From: a virus
IMG/VR virus record: IMGVR_UViG_3300017917_003143
Span: 279,633-343,632 of that record
Strand: one strand, 5' to 3'
Length of the DNA stretch: 64,000 nt
Position 1 is the stretch's first letter; each line of letters starts with the position of its first letter. The notes beneath the pieces are model-generated. The model was not told the DNA's origin. It saw nothing but the letters and a program-made list of their open reading frames with translations, and did no database searches. Below, one piece after another: positions 8,717 through 17,889 of the stretch. Made by a program: the position numbers and the translations under genes.

Positions 8717-8857
8717 ATGATTGCACGTATTAACTTTGGATTAGGAATGCCGGCGGCTCGTCCACAAGCACCCATAGGCAATCCTATCGGGCATACAGTT
8801 CCACAAACACTGCCTCGCCCAGCAGTACATAACTTGATAGTAAAAACAAATGGCTAA
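8717..8857 (+). CDS. Small Pro-rich hypothetical protein
   Basis: A 46-codon frame starts MIARINFGLGMPAARPQAPI and ends LVKTNG. It fills the space between the capsid terminator and the next gene, starts 5 nt after a late promoter box, and its stop overlaps the next start by 8 nt (8850-8857). Gene packing and promoter position support it as real although it is short. Function unknown; possibly a small virion component because it begins a structural transcription unit. Confidence 0.5.
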   Translation: MIARINFGLGMPAARPQAPIGNPIGHTVPQTLPRPAVHNLIVKTNG

Positions 8858-9215
8858 TCCACCTCCACCATATGCAGACATCACTGGCATCAGCCGTACA
8901 GTGATGAAAGACAACGCACAAGAATCATTGGCCAACTACGATGGCAATGCCAGACCCGCAGAGTTCACAGTTGATCAAACCACAAGTAATGTTTACATTG
9001 GTAATGCCACAGGTAATTTGACACAAGTTTGGTCACCCACCGTGGCGATATTTCCTGTGTACACAACTTCTGCGGCTGCTAATCTTGTAGGATCTATAGG
9101 ACAAGCGATCTGTATCAGCGACAGTGCCCAAGGCAGTGACCCCGACGGAATGCTGGCATTTTGGGACACAACACACAATCGCTGGAGTTACGTACACAAC
9201 AATCAAGCAGTATAA
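8850..9215 (+). CDS. Small structural or fibre-related hypothetical protein
   Basis: The 121-residue protein contains FTVDQTTSNVYIGNATGNLT, the Asn/Gly/Thr-rich style of the fibre proteins downstream, and a C-terminal DGMLAFWDTTHNRWSYVHNN with the DGxLxFWD...W pattern seen in phage surface domains. It overlaps the preceding small gene. No catalytic motif was seen. A small virion surface or fibre accessory protein is the best guess. Confidence 0.6.
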   Translation: MANPPPPYADITGISRTVMKDNAQESLANYDGNARPAEFTVDQTTSNVYIGNATGNLTQVWSPTVAIFPVYTTSAAANLVGSIGQAICISDSAQGSDPDGMLAFWDTTHNRWSYVHNNQAV

Positions 9216-9223
9216 GTATTGCC

Positions 9224-10288
9224 ATGCAAGACTTGCATTGGCGATATAATTTCAATACAACAAAATTTGACTTTATTGAAAACAATCCACACCAGCATTA
9301 TGAACCACTGCTGAAGCACGTCTACGTGCCCACCTTGGTCATTGATATCAATTTGGTATCTGCCCAGTCATTGGACAAGTACATCAAAAAAGTTTTAGAT
9401 CTTGCTATAGAGCATCGTATTTCTTACCAGCAGATAATATTTGATGGCACACAAGATCCGGTCAATGATTACGCTACCAAAGTCAAAGTTCTTGATCTGT
9501 TTGCCCAGACAGCAGGAATAAAATGCTATTTCGCATTGAGCCAGTTTGATCTACAGACACACCCTTGTCTGGTAGAAATAAACTATCCAAGCTGGTTGTT
9601 TGTGTTCAAAAAACAATCACTGCCTGATTGGAACACAGCCCAGCGCACACACAAATTCAGCTGTCTCAATCGCAATCCTACATTCCATAGATTGATTTTT
9701 TACACCATGATCAAGCAACAAGGTCTGCTGGATGATTTTGTGTATAGTTTCTACAATCGCTGTCCCTATCAAGGACACTTGATAAATCCTATGAAGTATC
9801 GTGGGATTGAAAATTTGGTTGACAGCGACCTTGCACGACAATGCATAGAAAGTTTACAAGACTTTCCGATCAGCTGGGACAACGAAGTGTTAGGTGTCAA
9901 CGATCATTCCATCATGCACCCAGCCTACTCAGATACCTGGTGTAACATAGTGACCGAGACTTCGGCAATCACCAGCTTTACCAGCGAAAAAATTTGGAAA
10001 CCCATGGCCGCTGGACAACTGTTTTTTGTAGTAGGCGCACCCGGAACCTGTGCCTGGTTGAAAAAATTAGGATTCCATACCTTTGATGATGACTACGATT
10101 TCAAAATCAATCTCTCCAGCAGATTAAACATGGTAGTAGAGCGCATCAAAGAACACAGAGATGATGTTCCTGGATGGTGGAATCAGAACAAGTTCCATAT
10201 TGAACACAATTTCCATTGGTTGCGCAGTGGTAATGTAGAGAAAACCCTGCTTGACCCCATAGTAAATCAACTTAACCATAAATACTAG
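9224..10288 (+). CDS. Putative glycosyltransferase (GT10-like C-terminal motif), paralogue of 56157-57179
   Basis: I place the start at ATG 9224 (MQDLHWRYNF), 8 nt after the previous stop, giving 354 residues; an upstream frame extension overlaps the previous gene and lacks support. The C-terminal part has SFTSEKIWKPMAAGQLFFVV followed by GAPGTCAWLKKLGFHTFDDD. The pattern [FI]-[TS]-E-K-x-[WF]-K-x-[ML]-A, then a GxxxxLKxLGFxTFDD block, is shared with the protein at 56157 and resembles the nucleotide-sugar binding end of fucosyltransferase-like GT-B enzymes. Placement among fibre genes suggests a role in modifying virion or host surface sugars. Substrate unknown. Confidence 0.55.
   Translation: MQDLHWRYNFNTTKFDFIENNPHQHYEPLLKHVYVPTLVIDINLVSAQSLDKYIKKVLDLAIEHRISYQQIIFDGTQDPVNDYATKVKVLDLFAQTAGIKCYFALSQFDLQTHPCLVEINYPSWLFVFKKQSLPDWNTAQRTHKFSCLNRNPTFHRLIFYTMIKQQGLLDDFVYSFYNRCPYQGHLINPMKYRGIENLVDSDLARQCIESLQDFPISWDNEVLGVNDHSIMHPAYSDTWCNIVTETSAITSFTSEKIWKPMAAGQLFFVVGAPGTCAWLKKLGFHTFDDDYDFKINLSSRLNMVVERIKEHRDDVPGWWNQNKFHIEHNFHWLRSGNVEKTLLDPIVNQLNHKY
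10277..10284 (+). promoter_or_regulatory. Late promoter box CATAAATA inside the end of the preceding gene
   Basis: The box overlaps the last codons of the 9224 gene and lies 84 nt before the ATG at 10369, which has a TAAGGAG ribosome site. Confidence 0.5.
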
Positions 10289-10368
10289 TCAACGTAATAA
10301 TGCGTTTTATGCGGATACCACCGCGTAGTGGCTAGAACCCACATCGGACTTCTATAAGGAGAAAACAA

Positions 10369-11217
10369 ATGGGACGTTCTCTCAAAATCCAAAAATACGG
10401 TGCCGCTCAAGGTATCACATATCCAAACAACACTTCTGCTAACACACCAGCAGCCGCTGTGCCAGTTGATCAAGGTTATCCTCAGTTCAGTCAGTTGACT
10501 GATCCTGTGTATTATTCTTCGCTGACAGCATCTAACTTCTATGGTGTCGTTGGTGGTAATAGAACAACTGCAACAACTACAACATTCCCTGTTGTTAAAT
10601 GCGCGGTCAACATTGCTCTTCCAGATGGTTCAGGCCAAGGGGTTGAAGACGGCGTTATTTTACGCCAAAAAGGTGCTCACAAATATCTTGTCATGAGCAG
10701 TGGTCAAGACGTACAAGACGAAGACATGGTTGTTGGAGCTTCTTACTACATCAAAACTTTGGATACAACTAACTGGCAACAAATGGGTGCTCCAGTGGGC
10801 GCACAAGTTGGCACAATCTTTACCTGCACAGCACTGTGCGCCAATCCACAAAACGGTGTTGGTTATTTGGTAGGCCAATGTGTTCTAACCAGTGACTTGA
10901 CTCCAGGACCTGGCTTGATGGCTATCAGCTATGCAGTTGGTGGTGACTCAACCGAAGTCGCTGTTTCCAAGTTGACCAACAAGTTCTTACAAAACTGGGA
11001 TAACTTCCAGAATGCTGCCGGTACTTCATTAGACAGCTATGCTGGCACAGGTAACAACGTAGGTGAAGTCAATTACTCAGGTGAGACCACTTATCTGGCC
11101 AACTTCTTCACTGACGATGCAGGCGCACAAGCAACCAAGTCTGGTGCTGATGCCGCAACATTCAGCAACGGTACAGGCGATATTGAATTGGCACAAGTCG
11201 AGAAGTTTACTTCTTAA
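10369..11217 (+). CDS. Putative virion structural protein
   Basis: The 282-residue protein starts MGRSLKIQKYGAAQGITYPN and is rich in Gly, Thr, Ser and Ala with no enzyme motif. It has its own late promoter, a strong Shine-Dalgarno (TAAGGAG) and a perfect terminator, so it is a monocistronic, probably highly expressed late gene. The composition suggests a beta-rich virion protein such as a head decoration or fibre accessory protein, but I do not recognise the family. Confidence 0.6.
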   Translation: MGRSLKIQKYGAAQGITYPNNTSANTPAAAVPVDQGYPQFSQLTDPVYYSSLTASNFYGVVGGNRTTATTTTFPVVKCAVNIALPDGSGQGVEDGVILRQKGAHKYLVMSSGQDVQDEDMVVGASYYIKTLDTTNWQQMGAPVGAQVGTIFTCTALCANPQNGVGYLVGQCVLTSDLTPGPGLMAISYAVGGDSTEVAVSKLTNKFLQNWDNFQNAAGTSLDSYAGTGNNVGEVNYSGETTYLANFFTDDAGAQATKSGADAATFSNGTGDIELAQVEKFTS

Positions 11218-11231
11218 TTTGAGTTAGTTCC

Positions 11232-11266
11232 AAAATCCTCACAGCTATATACTGTGAGGATTTTTT
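11232..11266 (+). terminator. Strong terminator whose 3' arm holds the next gene's ribosome site
   Basis: AAAATCCTCACAG at 11232-11244 and CTGTGAGGATTTT at 11252-11264 form a perfect 13-bp stem with a 7-nt loop, followed by more T to 11266. The ATG of the next gene is at 11267. The GAGGA in the 3' arm is the only Shine-Dalgarno-like sequence for that ATG. Confidence 0.9.
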
Positions 11267-11854
11267 ATGACTACAGCATTTGTATTAGGCAACGGCCGCA
11301 GCCGACAAACAGTTGATCTTGAACAGCTCAAACAGCGTGGGCCAGTCTATGCTTGCAACGCTATCTACAGAGAGTTCACGCCCACTGTGCTTGTGGCCAC
11401 CGATCGGCCCATAGCAGAAGCCATACAAAATTCAGGCTACAGTTTGCAAAACAGATTCCACACACGTCAGCCACTGCCCAATCTAGGTGCCCTGCCGTTG
11501 GATTCAAGATATCGAGGATTTAGTTCTGGGCCCAATGCTGTGGCCCTGGCCTGCAAAGATGGATTCCAGCGTATTTTTATGTTGGGATTTGATCTTGGAA
11601 CTACAAACGGACAGTTCAACAATCTTTACGCTGACACAGAATTTTACAAAAAAAGTTCAGCGCCGCCTACATTCAGCGGAAACTGGGTGAAACAGATAGT
11701 GCAACTGGCCAACGAGTACTCGACCAGAGAATTTATACGGGTAATGGGCCCTGAATCAGCCATGATACCCAGTTTTAACAACATTAAAAATCTACGTGAG
11801 ATGGCAATTCTGGAATTCAAAGACCTGCTAAATACATCAAAAGGCTTGCTATGA
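11267..11854 (+). CDS. GNG-motif Rossmann-like protein, possible glycosyltransferase
   Basis: The 195-residue protein opens MTTAFVLGNGRSRQTVDLEQ, has PVYACNAIYREF and a central RIFMLGFDLGTTNGQF. The GNGxSR and IFxLGxD motifs recur in the protein at 26486, which lies at the other end of the fibre locus. The opening resembles the GxGPS loop of DUF115/MAF-type proteins that take part in glycosylation of flagellin, but this is a distant reading. The start sits directly behind a terminator whose 3' arm supplies GAGGA. Context with fibre genes suggests sugar modification of fibres or of host surface. Confidence 0.5.
   Translation: MTTAFVLGNGRSRQTVDLEQLKQRGPVYACNAIYREFTPTVLVATDRPIAEAIQNSGYSLQNRFHTRQPLPNLGALPLDSRYRGFSSGPNAVALACKDGFQRIFMLGFDLGTTNGQFNNLYADTEFYKKSSAPPTFSGNWVKQIVQLANEYSTREFIRVMGPESAMIPSFNNIKNLREMAILEFKDLLNTSKGLL
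11827..11834 (+). promoter_or_regulatory. Late promoter box GCTAAATA
   Basis: The box lies within the end of the 11267 gene and 16 nt before the ATG at 11851, with AAGG in between. Confidence 0.5.
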
Positions 11855-12477
11855 CCACTTACAAACGCATCGACGGTGATTTTTACATCCAAACTGTCTA
11901 CCCTCCTGAGCAGAAGGTTTATATCGACACGGACACGACTGTGTCTGGTAACTTGGTCGTCCAGGGTAATTTGACCTACATCAATGTTTCTGAGCTCAAC
12001 GTTACAGATCCGTTTATTTTGGTCAACGCTTCCAATACAGGAACATATCAATCAAACTCCGGTCTGCTCACACACAAAACCAGTTCTGACTATGCTGGTA
12101 TCAGATACAACGACAATTCAGGCGCTTGGGAAATCAGCACCAGCACTGGATCTAGCGGAACAACAGGTATATGGCAGCCTTTGATTGCAGGTGGTATCAC
12201 AGCCGCAGGCGCCAACACAGAAATACAGTACAATGATGGTGGCATTCTTGGTGCCAATGCCGCATTTACTTTTGATTATGCAAACGGCCAGATGTCGTTA
12301 GACGGTACCCTGGCCTTGGTATACAACGGTGCGACTCCATCGGCTATTGCTAACACAGCCACAGTGACATCAGATGTTCCAGGCAGTGGCGGGACAGGCA
12401 TATATTTCAACAACAACAGCAATCAAGATGAGTTGATCAGCAAGTCAAAAGCCATCGTGTTTAGCATAATATTCTAA
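11851..12477 (+). CDS. Short fibre-family protein
   Basis: The 208-residue protein shares the fibre module found in the giant proteins downstream: NLVVQGNLTYINVSELNVTD followed by PFILVNASNTG corresponds to NLTVQGNLTYINIDDLRVED at 15.4 and 19.0 kb. Its last part, GAWEISTSTGSSGTTG and TEIQYNDGG, is also fibre-like. It lacks the long repeat arrays and the YADLAE C-terminal domain. It overlaps the preceding stop by 4 nt (ATGA). A short fibre or a chaperone-like fibre connector is likely. Confidence 0.65.
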   Translation: MTTYKRIDGDFYIQTVYPPEQKVYIDTDTTVSGNLVVQGNLTYINVSELNVTDPFILVNASNTGTYQSNSGLLTHKTSSDYAGIRYNDNSGAWEISTSTGSSGTTGIWQPLIAGGITAAGANTEIQYNDGGILGANAAFTFDYANGQMSLDGTLALVYNGATPSAIANTATVTSDVPGSGGTGIYFNNNSNQDELISKSKAIVFSIIF

Positions 12478-12487
12478 GGAAAATAAA

Positions 12488-12802
12488 ATGACGATTCAAG
12501 TAGGAAACGTAACCACATCAGCCGCATCAGTCTACACCAGCGTTGGTAACACAGCTATCACTTTTTTGAGTTTGTGTAACTATACTGCAGGCAACGTGGC
12601 AGCCAATGTTTATGTAGTGCCCAATGGTGATACTGCAGGCAATGACAATGTGATCATCAACAATATTACCATAACTGTAGGCGATACATATCAGCTCTAT
12701 GCTGGTGCAGAAAAACTTTTGTTGGAAAACGGTGACTCAGTTCAAGTTGACGCCAATGCTAACAATGCAATCACTACAGTCACAAGTTACACTTCAATCT
12801 AA
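12488..12802 (+). CDS. Small beta-rich structural protein
   Basis: The 104-residue protein (MTIQVGNVTTSAASVYTSVG) contains the pattern NITITVGDTYQLYAGAEKLL, which parallels NIPAHTVFEVYAGAGNKVTV in the 92-residue protein at 43756. Both probably adopt a small beta-sandwich and decorate the virion. An AAGGAA ribosome site precedes the ATG. Function is not known beyond this. Confidence 0.6.
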   Translation: MTIQVGNVTTSAASVYTSVGNTAITFLSLCNYTAGNVAANVYVVPNGDTAGNDNVIINNITITVGDTYQLYAGAEKLLLENGDSVQVDANANNAITTVTSYTSI

Positions 12803-13224
12803 TGGGATACTTTGTCAAAAATCGCAGGCTACAGAGTGGCAGCTCAAGCATCGTAGTTCCGTCAGGTGATTCTGCTGATCGACCCGAAGCTCCGGTTTTT
12901 GGCAGTTTTCGTTACAACACAGACATAGGTACTTTGGAATTTTTCAACGGAACTGTGTTCAAGCAAGTTGGCCTGGGTGGCGAGCTCAATGTTGATGTTT
13001 ATTCAGCCACTGGCGACGGTTCCACTGTTACTTTTACTATTGGCAATACCACAGCGATCAGTGCAGATGATCAAGTCATCGTGTTTGTAGGTTCTATCTA
13101 TCAAGCACCTACTGCCAATTACACCATCACAGGTGCTGGGTACGATATCACATTTGGGTCTGCTCCTCCTGACGGTGAACCCATCAATATCATACGAAAT
13201 CTGGTAGCTCCCTCCACGCCCTAA
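12802..13224 (+). CDS. Stand-alone fibre module protein
   Basis: The 140-residue protein is a free copy of a module found inside the giant fibres. The segment VPSGDSADRPEAPVFGSFRY with TLEFFNGTVFKQV corresponds to VPVGNTAQRPATPDQGAVRF with EVWDGTQWDVV at about 16.75 kb and to the equivalent at about 20.29 kb. The following GDGSTVTFTI and VGSIYQAPTANYTI blocks also align with both. The start overlaps the previous stop by 1 nt (TAATG). It probably caps or trimerises fibres, or is a relic of module exchange. Confidence 0.7.
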   Translation: MGYFVKNRRLQSGSSSIVVPSGDSADRPEAPVFGSFRYNTDIGTLEFFNGTVFKQVGLGGELNVDVYSATGDGSTVTFTIGNTTAISADDQVIVFVGSIYQAPTANYTITGAGYDITFGSAPPDGEPINIIRNLVAPSTP

Positions 13225-13227
13225 ACC

Positions 13228-13235
13228 CATAAATA
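13228..13235 (+). promoter_or_regulatory. Late promoter box CATAAATA
   Basis: It lies 16 nt before the ATG at 13252, with an AAGGGTG ribosome site in the leader. Confidence 0.65.
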
Positions 13236-13251
13236 CTAAAAAGGGTGATCA

Positions 13252-16200
13252 ATGGCGATTCAACGAGTTTCCGGCAACATTCTGCAGGACAACCTGCAAC
13301 GTGGTGCCAATCTAAGTATCCAGGGTAATTTAGCCTATTTTGACGTGGTTGATAACCGTGTGGGTATCAACACGAGCACACCCCTGCAAGATCTTTCGAT
13401 TGCTGGCAATCTTGGTGTTGGCAACTACATTGTTGTTGACGCTGAAGTTATTTCCAGTGCTGGCAATATTGTGTTGTTGCCCACAGGCAACGTCAGCGTA
13501 TCTAATGTTTACATACAAGATGTACTGGATCCTATCCAAGCACAAGATGCCGCTACAAAAAATTATGTTGACACATCATTAAGTTCATTCCTGACCTTTG
13601 AAGATGATGGTGCCAACACTACATCTATATCAGCTGGTGACACAGTATTCTTCAATGGCACAGCCAACGAAGTTTCAGTAGTGGTCAGCAGTCTGGCAGT
13701 GACTTTTGGTCTGCCTGATGATGTGATCGTTGGAAACTCATTGTCTGTCACTGGAAACTTTGATGCGGCCAATATCTACACCGGTGGTAACATTATCGCC
13801 ATAGGTAATATTGAAGGTGGTAATATTATTTCTGAAGGCGCCGTGATTGGCAACATACAGATCACAGGCAACATCACCGTCAACAATATTACCGTTTTAG
13901 GCAATACCACATCAAACAACGCCAGCATTGGAAACATACTCACAGTTGGTGGCAACATCACAGGTGGTAACTTGATATCCAACGCAGGTATCTATGGCAC
14001 CACAGCCAATGTCACAGGCAACGTATCAGTTGGTAACTTAACTATAACCAGCACCGCTGCCAACCGAGTGCTGTACACTGATGCTAATAAAAATATTACA
14101 ACCACTGCCAACTTCACCTTTGATGGTTCTCAGTTGGTACTCACAGGTACAGCCAATGTCAGTTCCAATGTGTTTGTTGGCAATCTCTATAGTGCGGCCT
14201 TGATCAATGCTGTAGGCAACATCACTGGATCCAATGTTATAGCCAACGGCAATGTCAATGGAAATTATGTCAACGTTACTAAGGATATCTATGCAGGCGG
14301 TAACGCTATCATTGATGGCAACTTGACAATCAATGGCGATCTGATTTATGAAAACGTCACTACACTAGCAGTTGAAGATCCAATCATCTCTTTGGGTCGT
14401 GGTGCTAACAACACTCCGTTGGTCAGCAATGATGGCAAGGACCGTGGTGAACAACTTTGGTATTATTCTGGCGCAGAAAAATCTGCGTTCATAGGGTATG
14501 ACAACTCGGCTGGCAACCTCATAGCCGCGGTAGATGTAACCATCGCCAACGAGATCGTTACAGTCAATCAGTATGGAACTTGGCAAGTTGGTAATATCTA
14601 TGCCCAAACTGCACTGATCACAGGCAATGTAAGTTTTGGAAATATTTCAACTCCAGGCCAGATATCAGCCACGGGCAACATCACCGGCGGTAATTTGATA
14701 TCCAACGCCATGGTATCAGCCGCTACCACAGTCAACGCCACGGGCAACGTCACGGGTGGTAACCTTGTTTCAAATGCGGCTATTTCTGCCGCGACTACTA
14801 TTTCTGCCACTGGTAATATCACTGGTGGCAACTTAATAAGCAACGCTAATATATCAGCATCGTCTGCTATCTTTGCCACAGGTAACATCACAGGTGGTAA
14901 TCTTGTAAGCAACGCTAATATTTCTGCCGCCAATGCTGTATTTGCTACAGGTAACATCACTGGTGGCAATTTGATATCCAACGCAGGTATCTTTGGAACC
15001 ACTGCTACCATAACTGGTAACATCATAGCTGGCAATGTTTCTACTCTGGGAGTAATCAACGTCACCGGCAATATCACCGGCGGTAACCTGATATCCAATG
15101 CCAACATATCGGCAACCAATGCTGTATTTGCTACCGGTAACGTCACTGCTGGTAATCTTGTAAGTAATGCTTCCATCTCGGCTGCTACAACAATCACAGC
15201 CGTGGGTAATATCACCGGCGGTAATCTTGTAAGCAACGCCAATATATCAGCCACTACCGCTGTATTTGCCACAGGTAACATCACTGGTGGTAATCTTGTT
15301 TCAAATGCCAATATATCAGCGGCATCGTTTATCTTTGCTACCGCTAATATAGTTGGTGGCAACCTAATATCCAATGCAAGAATAGTCGGAAATACTCTTG
15401 ACATTTATGGTGATGCACTGGTAGCTGGTAACTTGACTGTACAAGGAAACTTGACATACATCAACATTGATGATTTGAGAGTTGAGGATCCAATCATCCA
15501 GTTGGGTGGTGGTGCCAATGGTAATGCTTTGGTCACCAACGATGGTAAAGATCGTGGTACCCTACTGACCTATTACACCACAGGTCCTGGTAATGCGTTT
15601 GTTGGATGGGACAACAGTTCTGGTAACATGATTATTGCCAGCAACGTGAGCATAGCCAATGAAATTGTCACAGTCAATGCATATGGAACTTTCCAAGCTG
15701 GTAACATTTATGCTGAGAGTGCTGTCATAACAGGTAACACCAGCTTTGGTAATATTTCAACTCCAGGCCAGATATCAGCCACTGGTAACATCACTGGTGG
15801 TAACTTAATATCTAATGCCAACATATCAGCGGCATCTTTTGTATTTGCTACGGCCAACATTGTTGGTGGAAATCTCGTTTCCAATGCTAATATTTCTGCT
15901 ACCAATGCTGTGTTTGCCACAGGTAACATCACTGGTGGCAATTTGGTTTCAAATGCTTCCATTAGTGCGGCCACAACTATATCAGCCACAGGTAACATCA
16001 CTGGTGGTAATCTTGTATCCAATGCCGCAATATCTGCGGCCACTACAATCAATGCTACAGGTAACATCACAGGTGGTAATCTTGTAAGCAATGCCTCAAT
16101 CAGTGCGGCTACAACTATATCAGCTACTGGTAACATCACCGGTGGCAACATTGTGTCCAATGCTTTGGTAAGTGGAGCCAATGTACAGATTTCTACTCTG

Positions 16201-17856
16201 ACTCCTAATCGAGTGGTGTATGTTGGCACCGATGACTACTTGGTTGACTCAGCTAACTTTACCTTTAACGGTTCTAACGCCAACTTGCAAGGACAGTTGA
16301 TCGTTGATAACTTTACCATAGATGGTACAGCAATAACATCCAATGCTAACATATCAATAGCATCCAGTGTCAACGGCAACATAGCAATCACACCTAACGG
16401 TAGTGGCAATGTTGTGATAGACAACATTTCTATCTCTGACAACACTATCTATTCTACTGCTGGTAATATTGTTCTTGATCCTACTGCTAACATTGTGTTG
16501 CCAGATGAGTTGGCTAACTCTGTGCTGTATCTAACAGCTGGCAAAGAAATACAAACTGCCGCCAACTTTACATTTGATGGTGCTAATCTTGTGTTGTTGG
16601 GCCGGGCCAACATTGATAATGTCACTATAGATGGTACGACCATCAGTAGCAATGCCAATCTATCAATCACAGCCAGCTCGGGCAATTTGTTATTGACTCC
16701 TGGCACCACGGGTGTCACACAGATAAGCTCTACCACAGCACTCACAGTTCCTGTGGGTAACACAGCGCAGAGACCTGCGACACCCGATCAAGGTGCTGTA
16801 CGTTTCAACAGTTCCACTTTGGTATTAGAAGTTTGGGATGGTACGCAGTGGGATGTAGTTGGACAAGATCTGGCCATCATCACCAGCCAAACAATCAACG
16901 GCGACGGAACCACTGTAGCATTTACACTCAACGAAGATACTACATCGGGAGGTATCTTGGTCAGCATCAACGGTGTGAGCCAGATTCCAGATGTTTCGTA
17001 CGGAGTAGTTGGAAACATCATTACCTTCACAGAAGCACCGCAAGTTTCAGACGCTGTTGAAGTACGATTCCTGACACAGATACAAACAGTGACAGAAATT
17101 ACCAACACCGTAGGTAACTCTATCGTTGCTGTGGCAGCCAATGTTTCTCAAGTCAACATCACTGGAAACTTGTTGCCCACGGCCAACGTGATCTATAGTT
17201 TAGGCAACACTAGTTTAAGATGGAAAGATTTATATCTTGCAGGTAATTCTATCTATCTTGGTAATGTCATAATAACTAATGCCACAGGAAATACCGTAAG
17301 TTTCTTTGCGGCAGATGGAGTGACTCCAGCAACTATTTCCAGTGGCGGCGGGTTGAATATCGGCACAGGAAATCTCAGTGTTGGCAATATCTTCAACAAC
17401 AACGCCAACGGTGTAGGTAACATTGGTAGCTCAACTACCTATTTCAATACAGTATTTGCCAAAGCAACGTCAGCGCAATACGCTGACTTGGCCGAATACT
17501 TTGAGTCAGATCAAGAGTATGACACAGGAACAGTGATGATATTTGGCGGGTCTAAAGAAGTGACTAGATCTGTAGAGTACGCTGATCAGCGACTGGCTGG
17601 AATAGTGTCAACAGATCCTGCGTTTGTAATGAATGCAACACAGCCCAATTCTCTACCCATTGCTATGGCAGGACGTGTACCTTGCTGGGTCATTGGTCCT
17701 GTGAGCAAAGGTGACGTTCTGACTACTAGCGGCGTGCCAGGGCATGCTGTCAAGCTGTTCAATGATCACTGGAAACCCGGCGTTATTGTAGGTAAATCGC
17801 TGGAATCATGTCCTGAAGGCCACCATAAAATCATGGTTGTAGTAGGGGCCTGGTAA
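13252..17856 (+). CDS. Giant repeat-built tail fibre protein 1
   Basis: The 1534-residue protein is built of modules. The N-terminus (MAIQRVSGNILQDNLQRGAN) leads into Gly/Asn-rich beta repeats. About 17 copies of a 23-residue unit (ATGNITGGNLVSNAxISAAT) form two arrays. Two copies of a DPII...NDGKDRG module lie at about 14.32-14.59 and 15.42-15.70 kb. A VGNTAQRP module follows at 16.75 kb. The C-terminal domain starts at YADLAEYFE (17479) and runs to the end. The regular repeats predict a long trimeric fibre shaft. Three proteins in the locus share the YADLAE domain, so it may be a trimerisation, self-cleaving or receptor-contact domain. Confidence 0.85.
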   Translation: MAIQRVSGNILQDNLQRGANLSIQGNLAYFDVVDNRVGINTSTPLQDLSIAGNLGVGNYIVVDAEVISSAGNIVLLPTGNVSVSNVYIQDVLDPIQAQDAATKNYVDTSLSSFLTFEDDGANTTSISAGDTVFFNGTANEVSVVVSSLAVTFGLPDDVIVGNSLSVTGNFDAANIYTGGNIIAIGNIEGGNIISEGAVIGNIQITGNITVNNITVLGNTTSNNASIGNILTVGGNITGGNLISNAGIYGTTANVTGNVSVGNLTITSTAANRVLYTDANKNITTTANFTFDGSQLVLTGTANVSSNVFVGNLYSAALINAVGNITGSNVIANGNVNGNYVNVTKDIYAGGNAIIDGNLTINGDLIYENVTTLAVEDPIISLGRGANNTPLVSNDGKDRGEQLWYYSGAEKSAFIGYDNSAGNLIAAVDVTIANEIVTVNQYGTWQVGNIYAQTALITGNVSFGNISTPGQISATGNITGGNLISNAMVSAATTVNATGNVTGGNLVSNAAISAATTISATGNITGGNLISNANISASSAIFATGNITGGNLVSNANISAANAVFATGNITGGNLISNAGIFGTTATITGNIIAGNVSTLGVINVTGNITGGNLISNANISATNAVFATGNVTAGNLVSNASISAATTITAVGNITGGNLVSNANISATTAVFATGNITGGNLVSNANISAASFIFATANIVGGNLISNARIVGNTLDIYGDALVAGNLTVQGNLTYINIDDLRVEDPIIQLGGGANGNALVTNDGKDRGTLLTYYTTGPGNAFVGWDNSSGNMIIASNVSIANEIVTVNAYGTFQAGNIYAESAVITGNTSFGNISTPGQISATGNITGGNLISNANISAASFVFATANIVGGNLVSNANISATNAVFATGNITGGNLVSNASISAATTISATGNITGGNLVSNAAISAATTINATGNITGGNLVSNASISAATTISATGNITGGNIVSNALVSGANVQISTLTPNRVVYVGTDDYLVDSANFTFNGSNANLQGQLIVDNFTIDGTAITSNANISIASSVNGNIAITPNGSGNVVIDNISISDNTIYSTAGNIVLDPTANIVLPDELANSVLYLTAGKEIQTAANFTFDGANLVLLGRANIDNVTIDGTTISSNANLSITASSGNLLLTPGTTGVTQISSTTALTVPVGNTAQRPATPDQGAVRFNSSTLVLEVWDGTQWDVVGQDLAIITSQTINGDGTTVAFTLNEDTTSGGILVSINGVSQIPDVSYGVVGNIITFTEAPQVSDAVEVRFLTQIQTVTEITNTVGNSIVAVAANVSQVNITGNLLPTANVIYSLGNTSLRWKDLYLAGNSIYLGNVIITNATGNTVSFFAADGVTPATISSGGGLNIGTGNLSVGNIFNNNANGVGNIGSSTTYFNTVFAKATSAQYADLAEYFESDQEYDTGTVMIFGGSKEVTRSVEYADQRLAGIVSTDPAFVMNATQPNSLPIAMAGRVPCWVIGPVSKGDVLTTSGVPGHAVKLFNDHWKPGVIVGKSLESCPEGHHKIMVVVGAW
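14668..15390 (+). repeat. In-frame 69-bp repeat array A in fibre gene 1
   Basis: About ten tandem 69-bp units encode the 23-residue motif ATGNITGGNL[IV]SNAx[IV]SA. Nucleotide identity between units is high but codons differ, so the array is an old expansion kept in frame. The array ends with a degenerate unit (TANIVGGNLISNARIVG). Confidence 0.85.
15778..16180 (+). repeat. In-frame 69-bp repeat array B in fibre gene 1
   Basis: Six further 69-bp units follow a duplicated lead-in (FGNISTPGQISATGNITGGN), which also precedes array A. Arrays A and B with their lead-ins and the intervening DPII module therefore look like a duplication of about 1.1 kb. Confidence 0.8.
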
Positions 17857-17889
17857 AAAACTGCACACGAAACCATTTTTTAAACTGCC

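Noticed and set aside
9161-9223. Upstream extension of the 9224 glycosyltransferase
   Set aside because: It overlaps the end of the 8850 gene and encodes no conserved sequence; ATG 9224 directly follows that gene's stop.
14598-15404. Long antisense open frame of 268 codons opposite fibre gene 1 (similar ones at 15708-16229, 18317-19141 and 22230-23138)
   Set aside because: These frames are a by-product of the Asn/Gly/Thr-rich repeats, whose codons read as Leu/Pro/Val/Ala on the other strand without stops. They have no ribosome site or promoter and the proteins are low-complexity mirror images of the repeats.
14668-16180. CRISPR-like array of regular 69-bp repeats
   Set aside because: The units are contiguous without unique spacers, stay in frame and encode a fibre shaft.
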